A stretch of DNA of 53,066 nt from Bdellovibrionota bacterium (GTDB lineage Bacteria > Bdellovibrionota > Bdellovibrionia > Bdellovibrionales > JAEYZS01): positions 1-53,066 of the forward strand of contig CAUJDY010000118.1 in assembly GCA_963169805.1 (NCBI GenBank), in the 5' to 3' direction. Under the pieces are notes generated by a model. That model did no database searches and was not told where the DNA came from. It saw only the letters and a program-made list of their open reading frames with translations. Positions 1-9,621 of the stretch are shown here, piece by piece. The translations under genes were made by a program, and so were the position numbers. Each line of letters starts with the position of its first letter. Positions within the stretch are counted from its first letter, which is position 1.

Positions 1-1
1 G

Positions 2-499
2 TTTGATGCAATTGCAAGCTATAACTTCAACTCAAAAACATATTTTATAACGCCGGTCAAACTTGTGATGAGTTTAATTATGATTGCGTTTGTTATTATT
101 GAGTTTGTTCCTTTCTTCAAAATTATCAAACCTCACAAAGCTTATTTATTTTGGGGAGGTTTATTAAGTGGTTTTTTTGGAGGACTATCCGGACACCAAG
201 GTGCACTTCGAAGTATGTTCTTGGTACACGCAAATTTAAAAAAGGAAACGTTCATTGCAACTGGAATTTCAATCGCCTGTGTGGTTGACATTGTAAGACT
301 AATTGTTTACTCAGATACATTTTTTACACGGGATATTTTGAATCACTCAAAAATGATTTTACTTTCAGTTCTAGCAGCGTTTTTAGGAGCACTTTTAGGA
401 CACAACCTTTTAAAAAAAATCACGTTTGATTTTATACAAAAAATTGTGTCCATACTTTTGTTAATTCTTGCATTAGGAATAGGTACAGGATTCATTTAA
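2..499 (+). CDS. TauE/SafE-like sulfite exporter/permease family protein, 5'-truncated by window edge
   Basis: Listed ORF starts at 65 (GTG), but the frame is open back to base 2 (FDAIASYNFNSKTYFITPVKLV...). Hydrophobic, with GGLLSGFFGGLSGHQGALRS resembling TauE/SafE. Confidence 0.7.
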   Translation, partial: FDAIASYNFNSKTYFITPVKLVMSLIMIAFVIIEFVPFFKIIKPHKAYLFWGGLLSGFFGGLSGHQGALRSMFLVHANLKKETFIATGISIACVVDIVRLIVYSDTFFTRDILNHSKMILLSVLAAFLGALLGHNLLKKITFDFIQKIVSILLLILALGIGTGFI

Positions 500-540
500 T
501 TCTTTGCCACATTTTTATTTTACATATAAGCTAACTTTAT

Positions 541-1806
541 ATGAACAAAACACTCAAACTACTTTACTACAGCGTTTTTTTAGCATCACTTTCTGGGCTC
601 ATTTATTATGGGCACCACCTTCAGAATACTAAAACCCCAGGTTTAGAGATTTTAGAACAAGAGCCTGTTTCTGAGCTCTCTCTAGAGGAGGCATTTCCTT
701 ATGTCATCGAACCTCGCTCAACGCTCTCATCATCACTAACGGAGCTTGGAGTATCCCCCCAAGTCATTCAAGAAATTGTAACGGCAGCAAAGCCTATCGA
801 AAATTTAGCTCGGATTCGTCCAGGGATTCGCTTCCAAATTTTTAAAGATGAAACCTCAGAAATCCAAGGCATTGAGTTTAGATTTTCTGCAGTTGAAAGA
901 CTTTCTGTTAAGAAAATAAGTGGAACTTGGTCTGCGGATAAAATCAAAGAGCAGGTTGATATCCAAGTTGTCACATTCTCTGGAATTGTGAATATGAGTT
1001 TATGGGAATCTGCCTTAAATGCAAAAATGGACCCCAATTTAATTTCTGAGCTTGCAGACATTTTTGCATGGGAAGTCGATTTTGCCAGAGAAGTTCGAGT
1101 CAACGATCGCTGGAGGCTCACAGTTGAGCAGAAACTCGTTAAAGGTGAGCCGATCGGCTGGGGCTCTATATTAGCAGCTGAATACGAGAATGCAGGGACT
1201 TCTTATAAAGCTGTGCTTTTTAGAAATAACGGAGAGGAAATTGGCTACTTTACACCAGATGGCGCAAGTCTTCGAAAAATGTTTTTAAGAAGCCCTATTC
1301 GCTACGGGCGCATAACATCTCGCTTTAGCACCAGACGCTTTCACCCAATCCTAAAAATCAGACGCCCTCATCTGGGAGTAGATTATGGAGCACCGATTGG
1401 AACACCGATTCGAACGGTAGGAGATGGAACTGTTATATTTGCTAAATATAACGGTGGCGGTGGAAATGTAGTTCGCATCAGACACAACTCCATGTATGAA
1501 ACGGTTTATAAACATCTACATGGATTTGCAAAAGGCGTCAGATCTGGAACAAAAGTCAAGCAAGGGCAAATTATAGGTTATGTTGGCAATACAGGGCTCT
1601 CAACGGGGCCGCATTTGCATTTTGAATTTTATAATTCTGGTCGCTATGTAGATCCACTTACCAAGAAGTTTCCAACAGCAGAACCTGTCGCGCCACATCT
1701 TCTTACACAATTTAAAGCAGAAGCTGCAATTCTTCTTACGGGATTACCAGGCTGGGACAGTCTGCAAGCAGCTAATAAAACATCTTCAGATTCTTCTATG
1801 AATTAG
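541..1806 (+). CDS. M23-family peptidoglycan metalloendopeptidase with N-terminal signal/anchor
   Basis: C-terminal HPILKIRRPHLGVDYGAPIGTPIRTVGDGTV...GLSTGPHLHFEFYNSGRYVDP contains the M23 HxxxD and HLHFE motifs. Confidence 0.92.
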   Translation: MNKTLKLLYYSVFLASLSGLIYYGHHLQNTKTPGLEILEQEPVSELSLEEAFPYVIEPRSTLSSSLTELGVSPQVIQEIVTAAKPIENLARIRPGIRFQIFKDETSEIQGIEFRFSAVERLSVKKISGTWSADKIKEQVDIQVVTFSGIVNMSLWESALNAKMDPNLISELADIFAWEVDFAREVRVNDRWRLTVEQKLVKGEPIGWGSILAAEYENAGTSYKAVLFRNNGEEIGYFTPDGASLRKMFLRSPIRYGRITSRFSTRRFHPILKIRRPHLGVDYGAPIGTPIRTVGDGTVIFAKYNGGGGNVVRIRHNSMYETVYKHLHGFAKGVRSGTKVKQGQIIGYVGNTGLSTGPHLHFEFYNSGRYVDPLTKKFPTAEPVAPHLLTQFKAEAAILLTGLPGWDSLQAANKTSSDSSMN

Positions 1807-1809
1807 AAA

Positions 1810-1837
1810 ATAGAGCCTGTGATGAGTCAGGCTCTAT
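1810..1837. terminator. Hairpin between convergent genes (possible bidirectional terminator)
   Basis: ATAGAGCCTG-tgatgagt-CAGGCTCTAT, perfect 10 bp arms between the two stop codons. Confidence 0.7.
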
Positions 1838-1845
1838 GAGAGTTC

Positions 1846-3234
1846 TTAATAGAATTTAATTTTTTTACGAGCTCTAAACTCGATGTCTTCGAGAGTCTCC
1901 TCTTGAAATACATTTTTAAATTTCTGAGACTCTATTTCTGCAGCGGGAGCCTTCTCAAGCCACTTACTGACAAGAGCAACCACTTGAGACTTATCTGTAT
2001 TATTAAGTAAATTGAATTTTGCTCCATGATTCCCGCCAGCAACAACAAACTTATGAACTTGCTTTCCAGCTTCACTAACTGGAAACTCTCCTGCTGTCCA
2101 TGGATCAAACTCTCCATAAACAAAAATCACTTTATCTGCTTCATTTCTTACCCATTCCTCAACATCTAGCATAGCTGCATTTGAATAATTGTAAGACACG
2201 TTCTCTGGTGTGTACTGATCAATATCGTAATCATATTTACGATATTTTTCTAAATGTGCAGTAAACGTATCTGGGCTTCCTAACTGTGTTGCAGCCTGAA
2301 AATAATAAGATACAAATTTTTCTAACCCATCATCTGCATAGGAGGTTGCATCATTAACAGCTGTCATATATGAGAATTTCTCAATTATACTTCCATTCAC
2401 TGGTATCTTTGAGCATCCATAAAGCGTGTCTTTTGGATTACCGTACTGCCAAAATGCAAAAGATAATTCCATAACGGCATGCTCATAAGCTGCATCTGGT
2501 CCCCCTAATTTTTTGTAAACTCCTCCCAAGTGGGGTACAAGTTCATCTCTATGGATCAATAAATCTTTCTGCAAAGACTTAAGGTCTTCTCTACACTGGC
2601 TGTACTGATCGCTTCCAACAGATTCAATAAAAATATTATATCTCTGATCCCTAGTGCTAAATGAAAGTGGAGCCACATCCGCAATCGTAACGTCAATATC
2701 ATCTGGGTAAAATCTACGATGATAAATAGACGTCATCCCCCCCTTACTAGCCCCCGTATTCAGCCACTTAGCTTTATATATTTTTTTAAATACTGTTACT
2801 ATTCTGTGAAAATCTGCTGCCGACTGCTGAATATTCAGATACTTCCAATCTTTGCTGTCTGGCGTAGATGTGGAGAAAAATCGGTGCTCTACTTGAATTT
2901 GATTTGCACCAAATAAGCGTGTAATAGCAGCTTGAGAGATTCCAAAAATACTATAACCACTTGTTTGTAGCACCATTGGCTCCGCCTCATTTTTATGATG
3001 AAGAATAAGTTTTTGATAAAACTTTTCTCCCTCTCTTCCAAAATGATTTGTAGGTTGCTCAATTTGGATTTCAAAAACCTTTGCCCCCTGAAGCTCCGTA
3101 AGGTATTTCGACTGCACACCCTCAAGGCACTCTAGTTTTTCTTCAATTTTTGTAGCCCCCTCTAAACATGTCGTCTCATCTGCATAAGATGACACCGCCA
3201 AAGATATCATGATAAAAAGTATTAGTACTTTCAT
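1846..3234 (-). CDS. Secreted serine peptidase, S37 (PS-10)/S28-like
   Basis: Signal peptide MKVLILFIMISLAVSSYA; nucleophile-elbow-like GASKGGMTSIYHRRFYPDDIDVTIADVAP; late acidic and His residues (GEFDPWTAGE, GGNHGAK). Confidence 0.75.
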   Translation of the reverse strand: MKVLILFIMISLAVSSYADETTCLEGATKIEEKLECLEGVQSKYLTELQGAKVFEIQIEQPTNHFGREGEKFYQKLILHHKNEAEPMVLQTSGYSIFGISQAAITRLFGANQIQVEHRFFSTSTPDSKDWKYLNIQQSAADFHRIVTVFKKIYKAKWLNTGASKGGMTSIYHRRFYPDDIDVTIADVAPLSFSTRDQRYNIFIESVGSDQYSQCREDLKSLQKDLLIHRDELVPHLGGVYKKLGGPDAAYEHAVMELSFAFWQYGNPKDTLYGCSKIPVNGSIIEKFSYMTAVNDATSYADDGLEKFVSYYFQAATQLGSPDTFTAHLEKYRKYDYDIDQYTPENVSYNYSNAAMLDVEEWVRNEADKVIFVYGEFDPWTAGEFPVSEAGKQVHKFVVAGGNHGAKFNLLNNTDKSQVVALVSKWLEKAPAAEIESQKFKNVFQEETLEDIEFRARKKIKFY

Positions 3235-3327
3235 AGTCTCCCCTCCTAAACATACTGATTAAATGTAGACATAGTGGCAGTGTCATCAAAAACCTAAGAG
3301 CTGCATTATGTTATTTTTTGAATTGAT

Positions 3328-3885
3328 TTATGAAGACTTCATTCTATAGATCCAAATAAACGCAGGAGGAAAATTTCTTACTACGACTCCTTTATAATAG
3401 GCCTCAAATCCCTGATTTGCATGAAGATGAGTGGGGGATAAAAATGGTAAGTAGGTAAACTGAATCATAACCCCCGTAGGGGATAACACCTGTTTTGCAG
3501 ACTTAAAAACATTTTCAATTACATCATCAGGTAGATTTAAAAGGGGCAATGATGAAATTATAACGTCCACTTTCCCTCGCATACTCTCCGGTATTAATTC
3601 CGCAGCCTTCGTAACATCATCATTTATGACCCTTACATGGGGGACACGCTTAATGACCTTTTGAGCAAGCTCAGGATCTAACTCAAATGAGACGATGGTT
3701 TTGGGATCATAGCTGTGGGATAGAGCCTCTGTAATTGGCCCGGCACCCGCTCCAAACTCTAAAATAGCTTTTGCATCATGAGGTATATAGGATATGAGCT
3801 TAGCTGCAAGCTGAGGAGAAGAATCAATAACACTTCCATATTGGAATGGGTTTTTAAGCCATTTCTTAAACAGATTATTACTCAC
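3328..3885 (-). CDS. Class I SAM methyltransferase, phospholipid N-methyltransferase/KsgA-like
   Basis: ILEFGAGAGPITEAL...IVSFELDPELAQKV...VRVINDDVTKA SAM-binding motifs. Confidence 0.75.
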   Translation of the reverse strand: MSNNLFKKWLKNPFQYGSVIDSSPQLAAKLISYIPHDAKAILEFGAGAGPITEALSHSYDPKTIVSFELDPELAQKVIKRVPHVRVINDDVTKAAELIPESMRGKVDVIISSLPLLNLPDDVIENVFKSAKQVLSPTGVMIQFTYLPFLSPTHLHANQGFEAYYKGVVVRNFPPAFIWIYRMKSS

Positions 3886-3966
3886 TCAACAATTATACCG
3901 CAAACCTTATAAAAGTAGATGAAAATCCATTGACGTTCAGAAATCACAAGCGGATTCTTGGTCCCT

Positions 3967-4758
3967 ATGTCTATAGATATCACTTTATTTGGAGTTTCTA
4001 TCTTTGCAGGTACCGTGGGAGCGCTTCTAGGTCTAGGCGGTGGAGTTATTATTATTCCCACACTCACCCTTTATTATGGAATTGATATGAAGTATGCAAT
4101 TCCAGTGAGTCTTATCGCCACAGTTGCTACATCTCTTAATGGTACAGTAGCAAACTTCAAGAAAGATCTTGTAAATATCCGAGTGGCAACAGTCTTAGAA
4201 ACGGCAACAATAATTGGGGCCATTTATGGTTTTTTAATAGCAGGATTTATTGCTGTTAAGTTTCTTTATTACATTTTTGGGAGCTTTCTCATTTTGTCTG
4301 CATTTCTTATGCTACGAAAAAGAAAGAATACACTTGCAATTCAATCTGATCCAATAGCAAAAAAGCTACAACTTAATGCCGACTACGAAGTACAAAACGT
4401 TGCTTCTGGCTTTTTAATCATGTCTCTTTCGGGAGTTTTATCTGCACTCTTAGGGGTAGGCGGTGGAATTTTAAAAACAGTTGCAATGGATAGTATTATG
4501 AAAATACCCATCAAATCTTCATCCGCTACTTCAAATTTTATGATTGGAGTTACTTCTTCCACAAGCGCATTAGGATATCTGATTAAAGGCGATGTGGCCT
4601 ATTCACTTGTGCCCCCCATTGTATTAGGAATTACAATTGGATCACACCTCGGATCAAAACTTCTTCACATCATAAATCCAAATTTACTCAGACATATTTT
4701 TGTAATTGTGCTTATTTTAATTTCAATCCAAATGATACTGAAGGGAAGTAAATTATGA
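3967..4758 (+). CDS. TauE/SafE family permease
   Basis: Two related repeats (GTVGALLGLGGGVIIIPTL and GVLSALLGVGGGILKT) typical of TauE/SafE. ORF track starts at TTG 3958; ATG at 3967 is preferred. Confidence 0.9.
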   Translation: MSIDITLFGVSIFAGTVGALLGLGGGVIIIPTLTLYYGIDMKYAIPVSLIATVATSLNGTVANFKKDLVNIRVATVLETATIIGAIYGFLIAGFIAVKFLYYIFGSFLILSAFLMLRKRKNTLAIQSDPIAKKLQLNADYEVQNVASGFLIMSLSGVLSALLGVGGGILKTVAMDSIMKIPIKSSSATSNFMIGVTSSTSALGYLIKGDVAYSLVPPIVLGITIGSHLGSKLLHIINPNLLRHIFVIVLILISIQMILKGSKL

Positions 4759-5060
4759 GTCATTTTCTCATCAAAACTCTTCGTTATCTTCTTATTCTTA
4801 TACTTTTGCTTATCTTCTCTAATTACTTTTTCAACTACCAATCTCTTAAATTAGACAGATATATGATCTATTCCACAACTCAAGAACACCCCTCTCTGAT
4901 CTTGATTATTGGAATTTACTTACTTCTTATTCTCCCCTTTATAAGAATAATTTTTGTTTCTTGGTACTACTACCAAAGACAGGAGAGAGCTTTATTGGTC
5001 TTAAGTCTTTTTTGCCTGTTAGGTTTAGGAATTGGGCTAGCCATTGGTCGAATCCTTTAA
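4755..5060 (+). CDS. Small membrane protein, DUF1634-like
   Basis: Overlaps the upstream permease by ATGA; three predicted TM segments; DUF1634 genes are often paired with TauE/SafE genes. Confidence 0.7.
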   Translation: MSHFLIKTLRYLLILILLLIFSNYFFNYQSLKLDRYMIYSTTQEHPSLILIIGIYLLLILPFIRIIFVSWYYYQRQERALLVLSLFCLLGLGIGLAIGRIL

Positions 5061-5142
5061 CCTAGGATGCACGCTAAGCTAAATGTCAAAATGACAAGAA
5101 TTTTATTTGAAATGTTAAGACTAAATCATTCAAAATAAACAA

Positions 5143-5931
5143 ATGGAAAATCAACTACACAATTCAGAAAATTATTATACACACGAGGCGATCCTTTTCA
5201 AAAATAAAGAAGATAAGCTCAAGGCACTTGAGCTTTATGTTCAAAAATATGCAGTTCTTCATTATGAATTCGTTTTTGCAATACAAGCTAACGCATATGC
5301 GGACGCAGTTGAAAGATTTAAGCCTTATAAGAACGTGAGTATTTATAATGCGACAGATCTAGCTCAGTATTATGCAGTCCAGCCTGAGTTAATTAAAGAT
5401 GTCTTTAGTCGCCATGGAATTCCTGCTTTTGAAAAATCTTTTAGCATAAACAGAAATTTATTTGTCTATAGAGAACTCGCAGATGCTCTTATGAGCAAAG
5501 GCTTTATTAAGCAAGCATTAACATTGGAGTCTGTATGCTCTGAGTACTTAGTTACAAAAAATGCTTTTATGTTATGTGGATATAGCCAAGATAATTTTAT
5601 CTGCAAAGATTGGAAATCTCAGTTTGAAGCCGTTTGTAAGTTGCATACAAAAGTTCATACAACAGATGAAGATGAAGCTTGCATACAGTACGGCCATGCT
5701 AAACTTCTGCTAACACAGTTAAATTGCAAGTCTGATCCCAGTAAGTTTACAGAATCCTTAAACATTGAACTTAGAAACAACCTAGCATTAATACGTCTAG
5801 CTGCTCAGAGCATTGATGGAATTATTTCTAAGCCAAAACTTTCAGAGCATGAGAAAACACAACTTAAGAGACACTGTGGGCACATTAATATTGGGTTAGA
5901 AAGAATTATGGAAAAGCTTCAGAAGAGCTAA
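5143..5931 (+). CDS. Protein with MEDS/DcmR-like sensory domain
   Basis: HEAILFKNKEDKLKALELYVQKYAVLHYEFVFAIQA...NLFVYRELADALMSKGFIKQALTLESVCSEYLVTKNAFMLCGYS resembles the MEDS pattern (H..LFY..., FRVFGEMVDLLW..G....AL.LE.LWN.L......LLCAY). Confidence 0.55.
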   Translation: MENQLHNSENYYTHEAILFKNKEDKLKALELYVQKYAVLHYEFVFAIQANAYADAVERFKPYKNVSIYNATDLAQYYAVQPELIKDVFSRHGIPAFEKSFSINRNLFVYRELADALMSKGFIKQALTLESVCSEYLVTKNAFMLCGYSQDNFICKDWKSQFEAVCKLHTKVHTTDEDEACIQYGHAKLLLTQLNCKSDPSKFTESLNIELRNNLALIRLAAQSIDGIISKPKLSEHEKTQLKRHCGHINIGLERIMEKLQKS

Positions 5932-6803
5932 GCGCTGGTTTGTTTTCGAGCAGTGAGCCACAAACCCACGCACACTAAGCCCCCGCCAAGCATTTGAATG
6001 GGGAGTAGGTTTTCTCCTAAAAAAATCGTAGCTATAACAACGCCAAAAAAAGGCTCTGTCATGCTCAGAAGACTCGCATCAGAGGCTTTAATTTTTTGAA
6101 GACCCTGCAAGAAGAGTGTCATCGCCAATATAGAACAAACAAATGACATGACTCCAATAAATAAAAAATTGTTTTGTAGCAAAAATAGAGGACGGTCTAT
6201 ATCCCTAAAGTGCAGCAGACCTAAACTGAGTCCAGCACCAAGCTGCATGTAAAATGAAGTAGAAAGAGGATTCACGCCTTTTAGAATTTTTCCAGAAATT
6301 ATCACGTACAGGGCATAAAAAACGGCAGAACAAAATCCGTAAACTAAATAAATAGGTGAGGATGCGGACCATTCTCCCCAAACAAGACCTACCAAACCCA
6401 AAAGAGAAAGACCCAGAGCAAGCCATCCAGTTTTTGTTACTCTCTCTTGAAAAAATAAAATAGAAAATAAAGAAACAAAGAGCGGATATGTATAAAGCAG
6501 CAAAACTGTTAGTGAGGCTGAAACGCCCTGCAAAGCCATAAAATAACACGATGAGAAGAGTGCATACCCAAAAACTCCTAGTGCCAATGAATAAAGTATA
6601 TATTTTTTGGATAACTTAAGCAGACTTCGATCAAATATGAAATATCCAAGAAACATCATAACCGCAGCCATACTAAAACGCAGGCTCAAGAGCTCTCCTG
6701 GAGCAAAACCTCTTTCAAAGGCAGATTTTCCAAAAAAACCTAAAAATCCAAAGCAAATACCCGAGGCTATAACTTGAAGAGATCCAACAACTTTTTGATT
6801 CAT
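5928..6803 (-). CDS. EamA/DMT family transporter
   Basis: About 10 hydrophobic segments, two EamA-like repeats (SLLSMTEPFFGVVIATIFLGE). Confidence 0.9.
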   Translation of the reverse strand: MNQKVVGSLQVIASGICFGFLGFFGKSAFERGFAPGELLSLRFSMAAVMMFLGYFIFDRSLLKLSKKYILYSLALGVFGYALFSSCYFMALQGVSASLTVLLLYTYPLFVSLFSILFFQERVTKTGWLALGLSLLGLVGLVWGEWSASSPIYLVYGFCSAVFYALYVIISGKILKGVNPLSTSFYMQLGAGLSLGLLHFRDIDRPLFLLQNNFLFIGVMSFVCSILAMTLFLQGLQKIKASDASLLSMTEPFFGVVIATIFLGENLLPIQMLGGGLVCVGLWLTARKQTSA

Positions 6804-6816
6804 AAAGATGATAAAA

Positions 6817-6855
6817 AAATACCGCGCCTTCTTATTAAGATCAAGCGCGGTATTT
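6817..6855 (-). terminator. Intrinsic terminator of the 6878-7444 gene
   Basis: AAATACCGCGC/GCGCGGTATTT, perfect 11 bp stem, followed on the minus strand by a T tract. Confidence 0.85.
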
Positions 6856-6877
6856 CTAGTGATACTTACATTATAAA

Positions 6878-7444
6878 CTAGTTCTTTTTGTAAGATGTAA
6901 GTTCGATATTCACTGGACCCATTTGAGATTGAGTAACTGTTTTAATCATTCCAAAAACAGGAACTTCTTTTGGATTCGCCCATTGCTCAATTTCAGAATT
7001 ATCATCCAAGTTCTTAGCCTTCACATAGATTGCTTGGAATGTTCCAGCAGGTACTGTGACAGAGGATTCTTTAACTTCGATGATTTCTATGTTGTTCTCA
7101 CCAATCTCTTGGTTTTGGCCATTGCAAACCAAAGACTTTGTCTTACCCGTATTTGGATCTACAAGCATTTCGCAATTTTGCTTTCCTGCAAATCCTAAAT
7201 CCATATCTTGTCCAATCAATAGACCTTCTGAATCCACTCTTTTAACAGTCGTGATCATAGTGCCATTGATAAACCCACCGATATTGAGTTTATAGCTAGC
7301 TGTGTCACCAACTTTCCACTCTCTTGTGTCTGCTCCCGAAAAGCTAGAAGACATTTCTGAGTGAAGCAGTGTTGGTATGTTATTAATAGTTGTAGCTTGT
7401 GAAACTGAAAATGCAGCAACAAGCGCAAGTAATAGAACTTTCAT
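6878..7444 (-). CDS. Secreted protein of unknown function
   Basis: Signal peptide MKVLLLALVAAFSVSQA; strong SD (AAGGGGGAA) upstream; own terminator. Confidence 0.75.
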   Translation of the reverse strand: MKVLLLALVAAFSVSQATTINNIPTLLHSEMSSSFSGADTREWKVGDTASYKLNIGGFINGTMITTVKRVDSEGLLIGQDMDLGFAGKQNCEMLVDPNTGKTKSLVCNGQNQEIGENNIEIIEVKESSVTVPAGTFQAIYVKAKNLDDNSEIEQWANPKEVPVFGMIKTVTQSQMGPVNIELTSYKKN

Positions 7445-7678
7445 AAATTCCCCCTTAGTTCTTTTTTGTGTATCTAAATGATTTCATTCTTTGAATTTAA
7501 GTCAAACCTTAAATGGAGCCTTACTTGCACCAAATTATTAAGTTTTCTTAATTTCTGGGATCATTTTGCTACTTTAATGCGTTCTACACCTATTTATTTC
7601 TATCTGAGCAGTTGGTACAGCCGTTGCTTTAACAAGCTTTGGAGCAAATCCAAAAAATTAAAAATGAGGGGGATCATC

Positions 7679-8545
7679 ATGAAAAGACTTTTTACGCTCG
7701 GACTCTTGTCCGCTGCACTAAATGTGTATGCGAACACACCAGCATCAACAGTTGCATTGCCAACAGCAACAAATATCCAAACAGAAACCATAAAGGTTGA
7801 GGAGGCGTCTAAACCTAAAATCCTAGAAAACCTCATTATGGGTATGGATTCTGAAAACTACAAATCTGTTACAAGTCAAAATGATGTTTACAAGGGCGAT
7901 ATCGAATCCATTCAATACTTAAAATTAGGTTATAAAATTCAACCGACCCTCTCAGCTATGGTGGTTGGAACTTGGATTCAAAAGCTAGGCTACGAAGAGC
8001 AAGACAGCAGAACCACTCCATCTGATCTACAGCTTAGACTGACAAAATCAAAATTATTTAATATTGGAAAGATGTCCTTCACATCACAAAACAGAGCCTA
8101 CCTGCCTACAACATCTGGATCTAAAGGACGAGGACAGATTGCTCAACTGAGAACTTATTTAATAGGTATGATGCCACTCTCAACAAAGCTCGAACTTAGC
8201 GTCATCTCAAATCTAAGATATTTCGTATACGAAGAGGGAGATCGTAAAACAGGTGTTGCAGACTTTAGGTTCTACAATACTGCGGGTCTTAAATATAACT
8301 TCACAGATAAATTAGCAGCAGAAACAACTCTTGGCGTATTTAGTGCGCGCGTAGAAGGTGGAGAAACTGCATACTACCAAGATTATTCAACATCACTCTA
8401 CTATAAGATCAACAACCACATTTCTTTAAATGGAGGAATCCGTGCGACTGTTCTTGGTAAAGAGGGTAACATCGACAAAGATGGTCTTGAACTCTATAAC
8501 CACAATGCATCCGAATATTTCATGATTGCATCTCTAGCACTATAG
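7679..8545 (+). CDS. Secreted, probable outer-membrane beta-barrel protein
   Basis: ORF track starts at 7478, but ATG at 7679 follows GAGGGGGATC and begins a signal peptide MKRLFTLGLLSAALNVYA; later sequence has alternating beta-strand-like pattern. Confidence 0.7.
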   Translation: MKRLFTLGLLSAALNVYANTPASTVALPTATNIQTETIKVEEASKPKILENLIMGMDSENYKSVTSQNDVYKGDIESIQYLKLGYKIQPTLSAMVVGTWIQKLGYEEQDSRTTPSDLQLRLTKSKLFNIGKMSFTSQNRAYLPTTSGSKGRGQIAQLRTYLIGMMPLSTKLELSVISNLRYFVYEEGDRKTGVADFRFYNTAGLKYNFTDKLAAETTLGVFSARVEGGETAYYQDYSTSLYYKINNHISLNGGIRATVLGKEGNIDKDGLELYNHNASEYFMIASLAL

Positions 8546-8567
8546 AGCTGTTCAGATACCCACACAG

Positions 8568-8592
8568 GACGAAGGTCTATATGGCCTTCGTC
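8568..8592 (+). terminator. Probable intrinsic terminator
   Basis: GACGAAGG/CCTTCGTC stem followed by T-rich TCTTTC, 23 nt after the stop codon. Confidence 0.65.
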
Positions 8593-8656
8593 TCTTTCAA
8601 TACAATTTGTTAAGAAATCTTTTTCTGCTTCAATTAATTCCGTATAATTAGATCTC

Positions 8657-9178
8657 ATGAAACAAAAAACTCTAGGTACAGAGCGGCTCCTTCTTATCCC
8701 TTTCAGTAAAGCGGATCTTGTAGAGCTTCATAAGCTGAACTCAGATTCAGAAGTGATGAAGTATATTCGCGAACCTGAAAGAACAATGGATGTAACTCAT
8801 GTCAGTTTAGATAGAATGCTACTTCATGCCCAAAAGAATCCAGGCTTAGGTTTTTGGAAGATTACAACAAAAGAAGAGCACGATTTTGTAGGTTGGGTTG
8901 GGTTGTTTCCGTTAGATAACACACAAGATATTGAGTTGGGCTACAGACTTCACAAAAAGTTTTGGGGTAAGGGCTATGCTAAAGAGGCGGCACTAGCTGT
9001 TTTGGACGTACTTCAAAATGAAATGAAGATTTTTAGATGTTCTGCCATCACCCACCCAGACAATAAACAGTCACAAAGAGTGCTTGAAAAATTAGGATTT
9101 GCTCATATGGGCAAGGCTAATCACTATAATATTGAAGTTGAAAAATACATTATTGAGTTCCCAAAAACGTCACTATAA
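8657..9178 (+). CDS. GNAT (RimJ/RimL-type) N-acetyltransferase
   Basis: GTERLLLIPFSKADLVEL...LGYRLHKKFWGKGYAKEAALAVLDV...NKQSQRVLEKLGF. Confidence 0.9.
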   Translation: MKQKTLGTERLLLIPFSKADLVELHKLNSDSEVMKYIREPERTMDVTHVSLDRMLLHAQKNPGLGFWKITTKEEHDFVGWVGLFPLDNTQDIELGYRLHKKFWGKGYAKEAALAVLDVLQNEMKIFRCSAITHPDNKQSQRVLEKLGFAHMGKANHYNIEVEKYIIEFPKTSL

Positions 9179-9319
9179 ATCTTGTTAATAGCTTGAATTA
9201 GATCCTCTTTTAAGAGCCCTTAAATTACGTAGATAAAATACATGAATCACAATCTTACTTTATTTCATAAGTATGAAGATTTAATAATTCTAATGATTCA
9301 AAAGAAGAGGAGATATCTT

Positions 9320-9610
9320 ATGAAATTATTATTACTCGTTGTTTTAACTGCTAGTTCGGTTCAGGTTTATGCAGACTCCGCAGAAATGAGATCAAACTAT
9401 TACGTTAGAAAACAATATAAAGAAAGTCTTATGGAGAAAGTCGCAGATGCAGAAGACAAACTCCAGTCTATTTACGAAGAAATGGGCGTTTTGTGTTCTG
9501 AACAATCTGAATGTCAAAAGACAGATAAATATGCAAAGTTAGCAGCAGAAGCGGTAAAAGAGGAATACTACATTGCTCACACGAACAAAGTTCTTAATGG
9601 ATTGAGATAA
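9320..9610 (+). CDS. Small secreted protein of unknown function
   Basis: ATG at 9320 after AGAGGAGA SD; signal peptide MKLLLLVVLTASSVQVYA. The listed start at 9242 lacks this support. Confidence 0.65.
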   Translation: MKLLLLVVLTASSVQVYADSAEMRSNYYVRKQYKESLMEKVADAEDKLQSIYEEMGVLCSEQSECQKTDKYAKLAAEAVKEEYYIAHTNKVLNGLR

Positions 9611-9621
9611 TTCTGATGTCA

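Noticed and set aside
768-1121. Antisense ORF of 117 aa inside the M23 gene
   Set aside because: Fully overlapped by a confident M23 CDS, with Ser/Ile/Thr-rich low-complexity translation typical of antisense frames.
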